A stretch of DNA of 64,000 nucleotides, from the NCBI RefSeq assembly GCF_028737315.1, contig NZ_JAQZAO010000017.1, forward strand, positions 1-64,000, in the 5' to 3' direction. The stretch comes from Actinomycetospora lemnae (GTDB lineage: Bacteria; Actinomycetota; Actinomycetes; Mycobacteriales; Pseudonocardiaceae). Made by a program: the position numbers and the translations under genes. How positions within the stretch are numbered: position 1 is the first letter of the stretch; every line of letters begins with the position of its first letter. The notes beneath the pieces are model-generated. The model did not search any database. It had not been told where the DNA came from and saw only the letters and a program-made list of their open reading frames with translations. This document shows positions 13,688 through 20,811 of the stretch, piece after piece.

Positions 13688-13870
13688 TCACTCCTCGAGG
13701 GTCACGAACAGCGCGCTCATCGACGTCTCGCCGGGCAGGCCGCCGGACAGCGGGTGGCCGATGGCCAGCTCCATCCCGGTGACGACCAGCAGCGCGAGCA
13801 GGAAGATCCCCAGGGCGGCGACGACGTGACGACCCGGGCCCGGGGATGCGGAGCGCGCTCTCTTGGTCAC
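13688..13870 (-). CDS. Small single-pass membrane protein
   Basis: This 60-residue protein starts from a GTG at 13870. A basic N-terminus ([14 protein letters not shown]) is followed by one clear transmembrane helix ([20 protein letters not shown]). After that comes a short outer segment, [13 protein letters not shown], a motif I associate with small actinobacterial membrane proteins. It follows the DUF3817-type gene by 14 bases and probably belongs to the same transcript. Function unknown. Confidence 0.55.
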   Translation of the reverse strand: MTKRARSASPGPGRHVVAALGIFLLALLVVTGMELAIGHPLSGGLPGETSMSALFVTLEE

Positions 13871-13884
13871 GGGGAGATAACGAC

Positions 13885-14148
13885 TCACCCGGACAGGCGA
13901 TACGGGCGCTCCCCGAGGAGGACGGCCGCCACCCAGCCCCCGACGCCGGGGACGAGGCTCAGCCCGGCGGCGCGTGACCGCCACCCGGCACGGGCCACCG
14001 TCAGCGCGATGGCGGCGAGGTACGCGGTGCCGTGGACGGGGCCGACGAGCGCGGCGACGCCGTCGAGGTGCACCGTCACGCGGTTCGCGATGAGGACCAC
14101 GAGGCTGACGAGCTCGACGGTGGCGGCGATCCGCAGCGGCACGCTCAC
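13885..14148 (-). CDS. DUF3817-like small membrane protein
   Basis: This 87-residue protein has about three hydrophobic helices (RIAATVELVSLVVLIANRV, VGPVHGTAYLAAIALTVA, GLSLVPGVGGWVAAVLLG). This is the pattern of DUF3817 integral membrane proteins, including the GPVHG turn. The GTG start at 14148 overlaps the previous gene's stop as GTGA. Third in a chain of GTGA-coupled frames read away from the marR promoter region. Function unknown. Confidence 0.7.
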   Translation of the reverse strand: MSVPLRIAATVELVSLVVLIANRVTVHLDGVAALVGPVHGTAYLAAIALTVARAGWRSRAAGLSLVPGVGGWVAAVLLGERPYRLSG

Positions 14149-14600
14149 ACCCCCGTGCTCGACCCGGGCCGCACGATCATCAGCACCGTCACCACCGCCC
14201 ACAGGAGGTTGAACACGCCGGTGGCGGCGGCGAGCCGACCGGTCGACGCGGCGAGGGCGTCGCGCGGGCCGGCGCCCTCCAGCAGCACCCGCTGGCGGGG
14301 CAGGACCATCCCCGCGAGCACCCCCGCTGCGGCGACGGTGAGCACGATCGACACCAGGACCCACGGCTCGGTGAGCACCCCCATCGACGACGCCGTCGCG
14401 AGCCCGAACACCGGGACGGCGATGCCGACGAGGGCGTACGTCCGGCAGATGCGGGCGAGCACGGGCAACCGCGCCGCCGCCCCGGGATCGTCGCCGAGGG
14501 CCCGGCGCGCCTCGGGCGGGAACATGCTGGCCGCCACGCAGACGGGGCCGATCGCCACGATCGCCACCAGGACGTGGACGGCGAGCAGGACCGCGCTCAC
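14145..14600 (-). CDS. Integral membrane protein, DUF2269-like
   Basis: This 151-residue protein has four predicted membrane helices. It begins SAVLLAVHVLVAIVAIGPV and contains MFPPEARRAL and a final GVFNLLWAVVTVLMIV. The layout is like DUF2269-type predicted membrane proteins. The GTG start at 14600 overlaps the stop of a 27-codon upstream frame (14597-14680) by 4 bases, and its own stop overlaps the next start. It is divergent from marR and probably repressed by it. Confidence 0.7.
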   Translation of the reverse strand: MSAVLLAVHVLVAIVAIGPVCVAASMFPPEARRALGDDPGAAARLPVLARICRTYALVGIAVPVFGLATASSMGVLTEPWVLVSIVLTVAAAGVLAGMVLPRQRVLLEGAGPRDALAASTGRLAAATGVFNLLWAVVTVLMIVRPGSSTGV

Positions 14601-14680
14601 GCGCCGGCCCCCGCCGCGCTGACGAGCAGGTCGAGGGGGTCGAAGCCGTCGACGAGCACGATCCGGACGTCCACGGGCAC
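14597..14680 (-). pseudogene. 27-codon leader or remnant of a DJ-1/PfpI-type gene
   Basis: The frame encodes VPVDVRIVLVDGFDPLDLLV and then a short alanine/glycine tail and a stop. The first 20 residues look like the N-terminal beta strand of DJ-1/PfpI/GlxA-type proteins (VDGFDPLDLL), but the frame ends abruptly. The stop TGA overlaps the GTG start of the downstream membrane gene. It may be a deletion scar that now works as a coupled leader cistron. That reading is inference. Confidence 0.4.
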
Positions 14681-14692
14681 CTCGCGATCGCT

Positions 14693-14734
14693 CTGTTCCA
14701 GTCTGCCTGAAACAGGTTACAGTCCGACTGCAAC
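14693..14734. promoter_or_regulatory. Tandem operator region for MarR regulator
   Basis: Two adjacent imperfect inverted repeats lie in the gap between the divergent membrane genes and marR. The first pairs CTGTTCCAG (14693-14701) with CTGAAACAG (14707-14715), one mismatch. The second pairs GTTACAGTC (14716-14724) with GACTGCAAC (14726-14734), one mismatch. The position just before the marR start, and the shape, suit autoregulatory MarR sites. Confidence 0.6.
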
Positions 14735-14756
14735 CCCGGCCAGTAGGGTGCTCGCC

Positions 14757-15182
14757 GTGACGTCCGGGGAGCCGCCGACCAGCCCCGCGTTCCTGCTGAT
14801 GGCCCTGGGTCGCCGCCTCCGCGAGCAGGTCGAGGAGGGCCTGCGGGCGGAGGGGATCGCGCTGCGGCACGTCTCGGCCCTCGGCCACCTCGCCCGGGAG
14901 CCGGGGCTGTCCTACAGCGAGCTCGCGCGGCGCGCCGGGGTCACCCCGCAGAGCATGCAGGCCACGCTGACCGCCCTGGAGCAGCGCGGGGCCGTGGCCC
15001 GCGGCACCGACCCCGGGCGGGGGCGCACCGCCGAGCTGCACGTCACCGAGGAGGGCGCACGCCTGCGGGAGGCCGGGATGCGGATCGTCGCCGACGTCGA
15101 CGCGCGGCTGCGCGAGCGGTGGGACGACGAGGAGCTCCGCGTGGTGACGGCGGCGCTCCTCGACGTGCTCCGGTCGCCGTGA
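14757..15182 (+). CDS. MarR family transcriptional regulator
   Basis: This 141-residue protein has a winged helix (about 40-110) containing LSYSELARRAGVTPQSMQATL and the wing TDPGRGRTAELHVTEEG, flanked by dimerisation helices. The start is GTG at 14757. It is divergent from the coupled membrane genes and overlaps the start of the next plus-strand gene by 4 bases. The inverted repeats just upstream are its probable operator. The ligand is unknown. Confidence 0.9.
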   Translation: MTSGEPPTSPAFLLMALGRRLREQVEEGLRAEGIALRHVSALGHLAREPGLSYSELARRAGVTPQSMQATLTALEQRGAVARGTDPGRGRTAELHVTEEGARLREAGMRIVADVDARLRERWDDEELRVVTAALLDVLRSP

Positions 15183-15619
15183 GCACCTCCTCCCGCGTCG
15201 GTGCGGTCCTGCGCACCGTCGCGCGCGTCGTGCTCGGCCTCGCGCTCATCGGTGCCGGGACGGCGCACCTCACGGTCGCCCGCGTCGCGTTCCGGGCGCA
15301 GGTGCCGTCGTGGTTCCCCGCCGACGCCGACCTCGTCGTGCTCGTCTCCGGGGTGGTGGAGATCGTCCTGGGGCTGGCGCTCCTCGTGCTCGCCCGCCGG
15401 CGCGTCGTCGTCGGCCTCGTCGTCGCCGCGTTCTTCGTCGTGATCTTCCCGGGCAACATCGCGCAGTTCGTCGAGCAGCGCCCCGCCTTCGGGCTCGGCA
15501 CCGACCGGGAGCGGGGCGTGCGGCTGCTCTACCAGCCGGTCCTCGTGGCGTGGGCGCTCTGGTCGACCGGGGCCTGGGGCCCGCTCGTGGCGTGGTTCCG
15601 GCGGCGTCGCCCGGGCTGA
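15179..15619 (+). CDS. DoxX-like membrane protein
   Basis: This 146-residue protein has four hydrophobic helices and the DoxX-like pattern near the start (LGLALIGAGTAHL) and in the middle (SGVVEIVLGLALLVLARRR, GNIAQFVEQ). The GTG start overlaps the marR stop (GTGA), so the two are co-translated. DoxX-like proteins are small membrane proteins of mostly unclear function, sometimes redox related. Confidence 0.75.
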   Translation: MSTSSRVGAVLRTVARVVLGLALIGAGTAHLTVARVAFRAQVPSWFPADADLVVLVSGVVEIVLGLALLVLARRRVVVGLVVAAFFVVIFPGNIAQFVEQRPAFGLGTDRERGVRLLYQPVLVAWALWSTGAWGPLVAWFRRRRPG

Positions 15620-15625
15620 CGCGCC

Positions 15626-16066
15626 TCAGCAGCCCTCGGCCAGCGCGGCGAGCCGGTCCAGGGAGGCCGCGAGGCGCTCGGTGGTCGTCGCGCGGGCGCG
15701 CACGAAGCGCCCCTCGTCGGTGAGGTGGGTCCAGTCGTAGGTGTGCGTCACCGCCGTCCGCCCCTCGGCGAGGGGCTCGAGCTCCCAGCGCCACACGTGT
15801 CCCGGCGGCTCGGCGCCCGGCTCGGCGGGACGCCAGGCGAGCCGGCGGCCCTCGTCGAACTCGACGACGTGGTTCTCCCGCTCCTCCCCCATCGTCAGCC
15901 GCACGGTGAAGACGTCGCCGACGGCCCGCACGCGCTGGCCCTCGACCGCCTCGGCGAGGTTGTCGTTGCCGTCCCACAGCGGCTGGCGCGCCGGGTCGGC
16001 GATCAACTCGAAGATCGTCGCCGCCGGCGCGGCGACCTCCCGGCGCGCGCTCACCACCCGTGACAT
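15626..16066 (-). CDS. SRPBCC (polyketide cyclase/dehydrase-like) family protein
   Basis: This 146-residue helix-grip protein has the N-terminal family pattern VSARREVAAPAATIFELIAD and the later HVWRWELEPLAEGRTAVTHTYDWT. Such proteins bind small hydrophobic ligands, and the function here cannot be assigned. The ATG overlaps the stop of the upstream XRE-cupin gene by one base (TGATG). It is therefore the last gene of the mgsABC-regulator unit. Confidence 0.85.
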   Translation of the reverse strand: MSRVVSARREVAAPAATIFELIADPARQPLWDGNDNLAEAVEGQRVRAVGDVFTVRLTMGEERENHVVEFDEGRRLAWRPAEPGAEPPGHVWRWELEPLAEGRTAVTHTYDWTHLTDEGRFVRARATTTERLAASLDRLAALAEGC

Positions 16067-16731
16067 CAGGCGTGCCCCGCCGCGTGCGCCGTGTCGTGGG
16101 AGCTGCCCTCGGGGTGCGAGTGCGCCACCACCGACAGGAAACGGATCGGCAGCGTCAGCAGCTCGCGGGGCCCGTGCGCGCCCTCCCCGTCGAGCTGCAG
16201 CGCGTCGCCCGGGTGGAGCGTGTAGCTCGCCGAGCCGTGCCCGTAGACCATCGAGCCCTCCAGCATGTACAGCAGCTCGGTGCCCGGGTGCTGGAACAGC
16301 GGGAACACCTCGCTGGACTCGGTGAGGTGCACGAGGTGCGCCTCCATGCGCTGGTGCGGGCCCCGCAGCCCGCCGAGCAGCGTGTAGTCGTGCCCGACGC
16401 GCGTCCCGCGCGCCACGATCCGCGCCCCGGCCCCCGCCGGCGTGTGCACCGCGTCGCCGGGACCGTCGGCGTCGCGGAAGAACGACGAGACGGGGACCTC
16501 GAGCGCCTCCGCGAGGCGGGCGATGCTCGTGAGGCTGCACGAAATCTGCGCGTTCTCGATCTTCGAGAGCGTCGCCTTCGCCATGCCGGCGCGGGCCGCG
16601 AGCTCGGCGACGGTGCGCCCGTCGAGGCGGCGCAGCTCGCGGACGCGCGCGGCGATGGCCCGTTCCAGCCGGCCGTGGTGGTCGGCCGGGGCGTCGACCT
16701 CACGCGCGGCCGGACCCTCCGGTCGCCCCAT
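16066..16731 (-). CDS. XRE family regulator with cupin domain
   Basis: This 221-residue regulator has an N-terminal helix-turn-helix (about 28-82, GMAKATLSKIENAQISCSL) and a C-terminal cupin (about 135-205, LFQHPGTELLYMLEGSMVYGH and LHPGDALQLDGEGAHGP). This fusion type often controls amine or amino-acid catabolism. It is encoded 33 bases after mgsC on the same strand, so it is probably the local regulator of the N-methylglutamate genes. The inducer is not visible from sequence. Confidence 0.9.
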   Translation of the reverse strand: MGRPEGPAAREVDAPADHHGRLERAIAARVRELRRLDGRTVAELAARAGMAKATLSKIENAQISCSLTSIARLAEALEVPVSSFFRDADGPGDAVHTPAGAGARIVARGTRVGHDYTLLGGLRGPHQRMEAHLVHLTESSEVFPLFQHPGTELLYMLEGSMVYGHGSASYTLHPGDALQLDGEGAHGPRELLTLPIRFLSVVAHSHPEGSSHDTAHAAGHA

Positions 16732-16764
16732 CAGATCAACGTATCGGGCCGGTGCACGCCGCCG

Positions 16765-18087
16765 TCAGCTCCCGATCCCGGGGATCCAGGACGTGCCCGC
16801 CAGCGGCACCCGGGCCATCGCGGCCGCCTCGATGGTCAGCGCGACGAGGTCCTCGGGCTCGAGGTGCTGGACGTGGGCCTTGCCGCAGGCCCGGGCCAGG
16901 GTCTGGGCCTCCATGGTCAGCACCCGCAGGTAGTTCGCGACACGGCGCCCGCCCTCGACGGGGTCGAGGCGGCCGGCGAGCTCGGGGTCCTGGGTGGTGA
17001 TCCCGGCGGGGTCGCGGCCGTCCTGGAAGTCGTCGTAGTAGCCCGCGGCCGACCCGATGGCCTCGTACTCCTCGGCGTACTGCGGGTCGTTGTCGCCCAG
17101 CGCGATGAGCGCCGCGGTCCCGATCGCCACCGCGTCGGCACCGAGCGCCATGGCCTTGGCGACGTCGGCGCCGGTGCGGATGCCGCCGGAGACGATGAGC
17201 TGGACCTTGCGGTGCATCCCGAGCTCGCGCAGCGCCTGCACGGCCTGCGGGATGGCCGCGAGGATCGGGATGCCGACGTGCTCGATGAACACCTCCTGGG
17301 TGGCGGCCGTGCCGCCCTGCATCCCGTCGACCACCACGACGTCCGCGCCGGCGGCGACGGCGAGCTTGACGTCGTAGTACGTGCGGGTCGCGCCGACCTT
17401 GACGTAGATCGGCTTCTCCCAGTCGGTGATCTCGCGCAGCTCACCGATCTTGATGGTCAGGTCGTCGGGGCCGGTCCAGTCGGGGTGCCGGCACGCGGAG
17501 CGCTGGTCGATGCCCGCCGGCAGGGTGCGCATCTCGGCGACCCGATCGGAGATCTTCTGGCCGAGCAGCATCCCGCCCCCGCCCGGCTTGGCGCCCTGCC
17601 CGAGCACCACCTCGATGGCGTCGGCGGCCCGCAGGTGGTCCGGGTTCATGCCGTAGCGGCTGGGCAGCAGCTGGTAGACCAGCGTCTTCGACTCGCCCCG
17701 CTCCTCGTCGGTCATGCCGCCGTCGCCGGTGGTCGTCGACGTGCCCACCTCGGAGGCACCCCGCCCGAGCGCCTCCTTGGCCTGCGCCGAGAGCGCACCG
17801 AAGCTCATGCCGGCGATGGTCACGGGGATGTCGAGGTGCAGCGGCCGCGTCGCGTGCCGGTCGCCGAGCACGACGTCGGTGTCGCAGCGCTCGCGGTAGC
17901 CCTCCAGCGGGTAGCGCGACATCGACGCGCCCAGGAACAGCAGGTCGTCGAAGTGCGGCACCGCCCGCTTGGCGCCCCACCCGCGGATGTCGTAGACGCC
18001 GGTGCGCGCGGCGTGCTGGATCGCGGCGATGGACGCGCGGTCGAACGTCGCCGACTCGCGCAGGCCCCGCTCCGAGGGATCCTTCAT
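16765..18087 (-). CDS. mgsC: N-methylglutamate synthase FMN subunit (GlxD-like)
   Basis: This 440-residue protein is homologous to the FMN-binding synthase domain of glutamate synthase. Visible core: MSFGALSAQAKEALGRGAS, KPGGGGMLLGQKISDRVAEM, VVVVDGMQGGTAATQEVF and SGGIRTGADVAKAMALGADA. In N-methylglutamate synthase this subunit transfers methylamine-derived nitrogen to glutamate. The Cys-rich [3Fe-4S] segment of GltB is missing before GITTQDPEL. It directly follows mgsB with no gap. GlxD of unknown role is the alternative name, and the nearby gmaS and mgdABCD favour MgsC. Confidence 0.85.
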   Translation of the reverse strand: MKDPSERGLRESATFDRASIAAIQHAARTGVYDIRGWGAKRAVPHFDDLLFLGASMSRYPLEGYRERCDTDVVLGDRHATRPLHLDIPVTIAGMSFGALSAQAKEALGRGASEVGTSTTTGDGGMTDEERGESKTLVYQLLPSRYGMNPDHLRAADAIEVVLGQGAKPGGGGMLLGQKISDRVAEMRTLPAGIDQRSACRHPDWTGPDDLTIKIGELREITDWEKPIYVKVGATRTYYDVKLAVAAGADVVVVDGMQGGTAATQEVFIEHVGIPILAAIPQAVQALRELGMHRKVQLIVSGGIRTGADVAKAMALGADAVAIGTAALIALGDNDPQYAEEYEAIGSAAGYYDDFQDGRDPAGITTQDPELAGRLDPVEGGRRVANYLRVLTMEAQTLARACGKAHVQHLEPEDLVALTIEAAAMARVPLAGTSWIPGIGS

Positions 18088-18819
18088 CTAGTACGTCCCC
18101 GAGTGCTCGCTGGTGAAGTGGTACAGACCCCGCGCCGAGCCGTAGCGGCGGAACTCGCCCGGGTCGTGGTCGAACCCCGCGGCTCTCAGCAGCTCGGCCA
18201 GCTCCGCGCGGTGCTCCTCGCGCATCTCCTTCTCGACGCAGTCCGCGCCCAGCGCCCCGACCGACCCGCGCACGTAGAGCCGTGCCTCGTAGATCGAGTC
18301 GCCCAGCCCGTCCCCGGCGTCGCCGCACACGACCAGGCGCCCGGCCTGGGCCATGAACGCGCTCATCGGGCCGACCGAGCCGCCGACGACGATGTCGATG
18401 CCCTTCATCGAGATCCCGCAGCGCATCGACGCCGACCCCTCGATGACCAGCAGCCCGCCGCGCCCCGTGGCCCCGGCCGACTGCGACGCGTCCCCGCGTA
18501 CCCGCACCGTGCCGGACATCATGTTCTCGGCGACGCCGTTGCCCGCCGACCCGTCGACCACGACGTGCGCCAGCTGGTTCATGCCGGCGCAGAAGTAGCC
18601 GGCGTGCCCGCGGACGTGGACGTCGATCTCGTCGTGGATGCCGGCGCCGATGGAGTGCGCGCCCTGCGGGTGGAGCACCTCGTAGGACGTCGCGGTGGGC
18701 GCGTGGAGCTCGGCGTTGAGCTGCCGCACCGTCGCGGAGGCGAGGTCGATCGTGACGGTGTGCACGGTGTGCACGGCGCTCTCGCGCGCGTCGGCCTCGG
18801 AGCGGCTCAGCGCTGCCAC
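18088..18819 (-). CDS. mgsB: N-methylglutamate synthase GXGXG subunit (GlxC-like)
   Basis: This 243-residue protein matches the C-terminal GXGXG beta-helix domain of glutamate synthase. It has repeated glycine turns such as HVRGHAGYFCAGMN, GSAGNGVAENMMSG, GATGRGGLLVIEG and GDAGDGLGDSIY. It is thought to be a structural partner in the synthase. The GTG at 18819 overlaps the mgsA end by 13 bases. A later GTG before HTVHTVTIDLASATV is also possible, so the start is uncertain. The stop abuts the mgsC start. Confidence 0.85.
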   Translation of the reverse strand: MAALSRSEADARESAVHTVHTVTIDLASATVRQLNAELHAPTATSYEVLHPQGAHSIGAGIHDEIDVHVRGHAGYFCAGMNQLAHVVVDGSAGNGVAENMMSGTVRVRGDASQSAGATGRGGLLVIEGSASMRCGISMKGIDIVVGGSVGPMSAFMAQAGRLVVCGDAGDGLGDSIYEARLYVRGSVGALGADCVEKEMREEHRAELAELLRAAGFDHDPGEFRRYGSARGLYHFTSEHSGTY

Positions 18820-19700
18820 GTGTACACCTTGCCGGGGTCGGGCTCGAAGATCCGGGCCTCGTCGATGCCGGGCAGGTCGGCCAGCGCCCGGAACTCCGAG
18901 GCCATCGCCACCCAGCGCGGGTGCTCGGCGATCACCGCGGGCTTGCAGGCGATCTCGTCGCGGACCACGGCGAAGCCGTCCGCGGTGGTGACGAGCAGCG
19001 TGTAGAAGCCGTCGAACGTCTCCCCCAGGCGCAGCAGCGCCTTCTCGAGGTCGTCGCCCTCGGCCAGGCACGCCGCGACGAACCGGGCTCCGACCTCGGA
19101 GTCGTTCTCCGAGTCGAACACGACGCCCTGGCGCGCCAGCTCGCGACGGATCGTGGCGTGGTTGGAGAACGAGCCGTTGTGCACCAGGCACTGGTCGGCG
19201 CCCACCGAGTACGGGTGGCAGCCCTCCGGGTTGATCGCCGACTCCGTCGCCATGCGGGTGTGGGCGAGGCCCTGCCAGCCGGTGACGTCGCGCAGCCCGT
19301 AGGTGCGGGCGAGGTCCTGCGGGTGGCCGGCCCCCTTGTAGACGACGAGGTCGGTGCCGCTGCCGACGACCAGCGCGCCGGGGGCGGCCGCGGCCACCGC
19401 CGCGATCAGCGCGTCGACCGCGACCGGAGCGGTCAGCACCGTCGTGTCCCCCGCCGCCTGCGTCGTGACCGCGGGCGTGCCCGGGAGCAGCCCGGCGACG
19501 GTCGTGGCGAGGTCGCCCGGCGCGCGCAGCACCGACACGGCCGCGTGACCCGGCGGGTTGCGCTCCTCGTCGCCGTAGACGGCGATGCCCACCGAGTCGG
19601 GCCCGCGCTCCGAGACCCCGCAGAGCATGTCGTCGAGCAGGCGCCCCAGCATCGGGTGCAGCGCGGGGTCGCGGAGGTGGAGACCGATGATGCCGCACAT
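18807..19700 (-). CDS. mgsA: N-methylglutamate synthase amidotransferase-like subunit (GlxB-like)
   Basis: This 297-residue class II (Ntn) glutamine amidotransferase-like protein starts MCGIIGLHL, so Cys2 becomes the nucleophile. That fixes the ATG at 19700. Other family features are LAHTRMATESAINPEGCHP and CLVHNGSFSNH. In the pathway it would release methylamine from gamma-glutamylmethylamide and deliver it to MgsBC. It is first in mgsA-B-C, with about 100 bases upstream before the permease operon end. Confidence 0.87.
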   Translation of the reverse strand: MCGIIGLHLRDPALHPMLGRLLDDMLCGVSERGPDSVGIAVYGDEERNPPGHAAVSVLRAPGDLATTVAGLLPGTPAVTTQAAGDTTVLTAPVAVDALIAAVAAAAPGALVVGSGTDLVVYKGAGHPQDLARTYGLRDVTGWQGLAHTRMATESAINPEGCHPYSVGADQCLVHNGSFSNHATIRRELARQGVVFDSENDSEVGARFVAACLAEGDDLEKALLRLGETFDGFYTLLVTTADGFAVVRDEIACKPAVIAEHPRWVAMASEFRALADLPGIDEARIFEPDPGKVYTWQR

Positions 19701-19776
19701 GGCGCTCTGCCTTCCTGCGTCGGAGGGGAGGACCGGGTCGAGCCGAGGGTCTTGAGGAGAAACTACGTTGCCCGCC

Positions 19777-19784
19777 ACGAAACG
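19777..19784. promoter_or_regulatory. Possible shared regulator half-site upstream of mgsA
   Basis: ACGAAACG at 19777-19784 lies in the 99-base gap before mgsA. The same 8-mer occurs at 24221-24228, between the GntR gene and gmaS, in both cases followed by a GTCGAC. A common binding site for the XRE-cupin regulator is possible but weakly supported. Confidence 0.25.
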
Positions 19785-19799
19785 TCGACCGTCGGACGA

Positions 19800-20096
19800 C
19801 TACCCCGTCGTCGTCCCCGCCGCCGAGCCCGCTGTCGTGTCGGACGCCGTGTCCGCGGCCGCCCGGCGCGACGCCCAGGTGTAGGCGTCCAGGACGCTCA
19901 CCGCGTAGACGAACAGGCCCCCGGCCAGACGGCCGACGAGGGACGTCTCCGGGCTCGTGAGCTGCCAGGTGATGACGCCGAGCAGCAGCGTGTAGAAGGC
20001 GAACATCAGGCCGCGGACCGGCAGGCGGGCGAGCACGTGCCCCATGCCGGGCAGGACGACGGCGACGAGGAGCACCAGCCAGGGCCGCACGCGCAT
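19800..20096 (-). CDS. Small membrane protein of the permease operon
   Basis: This 98-residue protein has two to three hydrophobic helices (WLVLLVAVVLPGMGHVLA, GLMFAFYTLLLGVITW, LAGGLFVYAVSVLDAYTWA) and a Thr/Ala-rich tail. The P-G-M-G-H turn resembles small TM2/DUF5683-type proteins. The ATG overlaps the stop of the gene before it by one base. Last gene of the six-gene membrane unit, followed by mgsA about 100 bases on. Function unknown. Confidence 0.65.
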   Translation of the reverse strand: MRVRPWLVLLVAVVLPGMGHVLARLPVRGLMFAFYTLLLGVITWQLTSPETSLVGRLAGGLFVYAVSVLDAYTWASRRAAADTASDTTAGSAAGTTTG

Positions 20097-20809
20097 CACG
20101 CCACCGTCCTCGTGCTCGTGCCCGCCGGCACCCGGTCCCCCACGGCGTCGCCCACCGCGGTGAGGACGTCGAGGGCCCGGCGCACGGCCGCGGCGTCGGC
20201 GCGCGTCCGGTCGAAGACCGCGCGGCGGGTGGTGCGGTAGCTCGCCTGGTCGCCCTCGGCGACGCGCAGGACGACGCGGACGCCGCGGCGCCCGATGCCC
20301 AGCTCCTTCGTCACGGGATCCGCCAGGAGGTCGGCGGCCGGGTCGAGGGCGCGGGCCAGCGCCGCCGGCGCGGGTGCCCGGTCCGCCCCGGCGCAGGAGA
20401 CCCGGGACGGCCGCGGGACGCCCGGGGGCGGCGGGAGCTCGTGGGGGAAGCCGGCGTCGGGCGAGAAGACCTCGCAGCCCTGCGGGCGCAGCAGGACGTT
20501 GACGGTGCCCGCGACCTCCAGCGGGCGCTCCACGAGGACCTCCACCCACAGCACGGGCAGCTTGCGCAGGGCCAGCGTGTCGACCAGCGCCCGCACCGTC
20601 ACCGGGCGGCCCTCCCACCGCCCGGTGAGCACCGGGTAGCCCCGCGACGGGTCACCGGACAGGCGCGCGTCGGCGAGCAGCGGCACGACCTCGTCGAACA
20701 GCTGCGCGCGCTCCGCGGCGTCGGCCCGGCGCGCACCACGGTGCAGCACGGTCAGCGCGACCGTGGCCGCCACGAGCACCAGCAGGACGCCGGCCGTCGT
20801 CGGCGACAC
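20096..20809 (-). CDS. Membrane-anchored protein of the permease operon, unknown
   Basis: This 237-residue protein has one N-terminal membrane helix (TTAGVLLVLVAATVALTVL) and a soluble remainder of mixed alpha/beta pattern. The latter includes RGYPVLTGRWEGRPVTVRAL and LPVLWVEVLVERPLEVAGTV, and probably lies in the cytoplasm. The GTG start is two bases after the permease stop. I recognise no family. Its fixed place between permease and mgsA suggests a role in amine uptake or enzyme anchoring, which is speculation. Confidence 0.65.
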   Translation of the reverse strand: MSPTTAGVLLVLVAATVALTVLHRGARRADAAERAQLFDEVVPLLADARLSGDPSRGYPVLTGRWEGRPVTVRALVDTLALRKLPVLWVEVLVERPLEVAGTVNVLLRPQGCEVFSPDAGFPHELPPPPGVPRPSRVSCAGADRAPAPAALARALDPAADLLADPVTKELGIGRRGVRVVLRVAEGDQASYRTTRRAVFDRTRADAAAVRRALDVLTAVGDAVGDRVPAGTSTRTVA

Positions 20810-20811
20810 CG

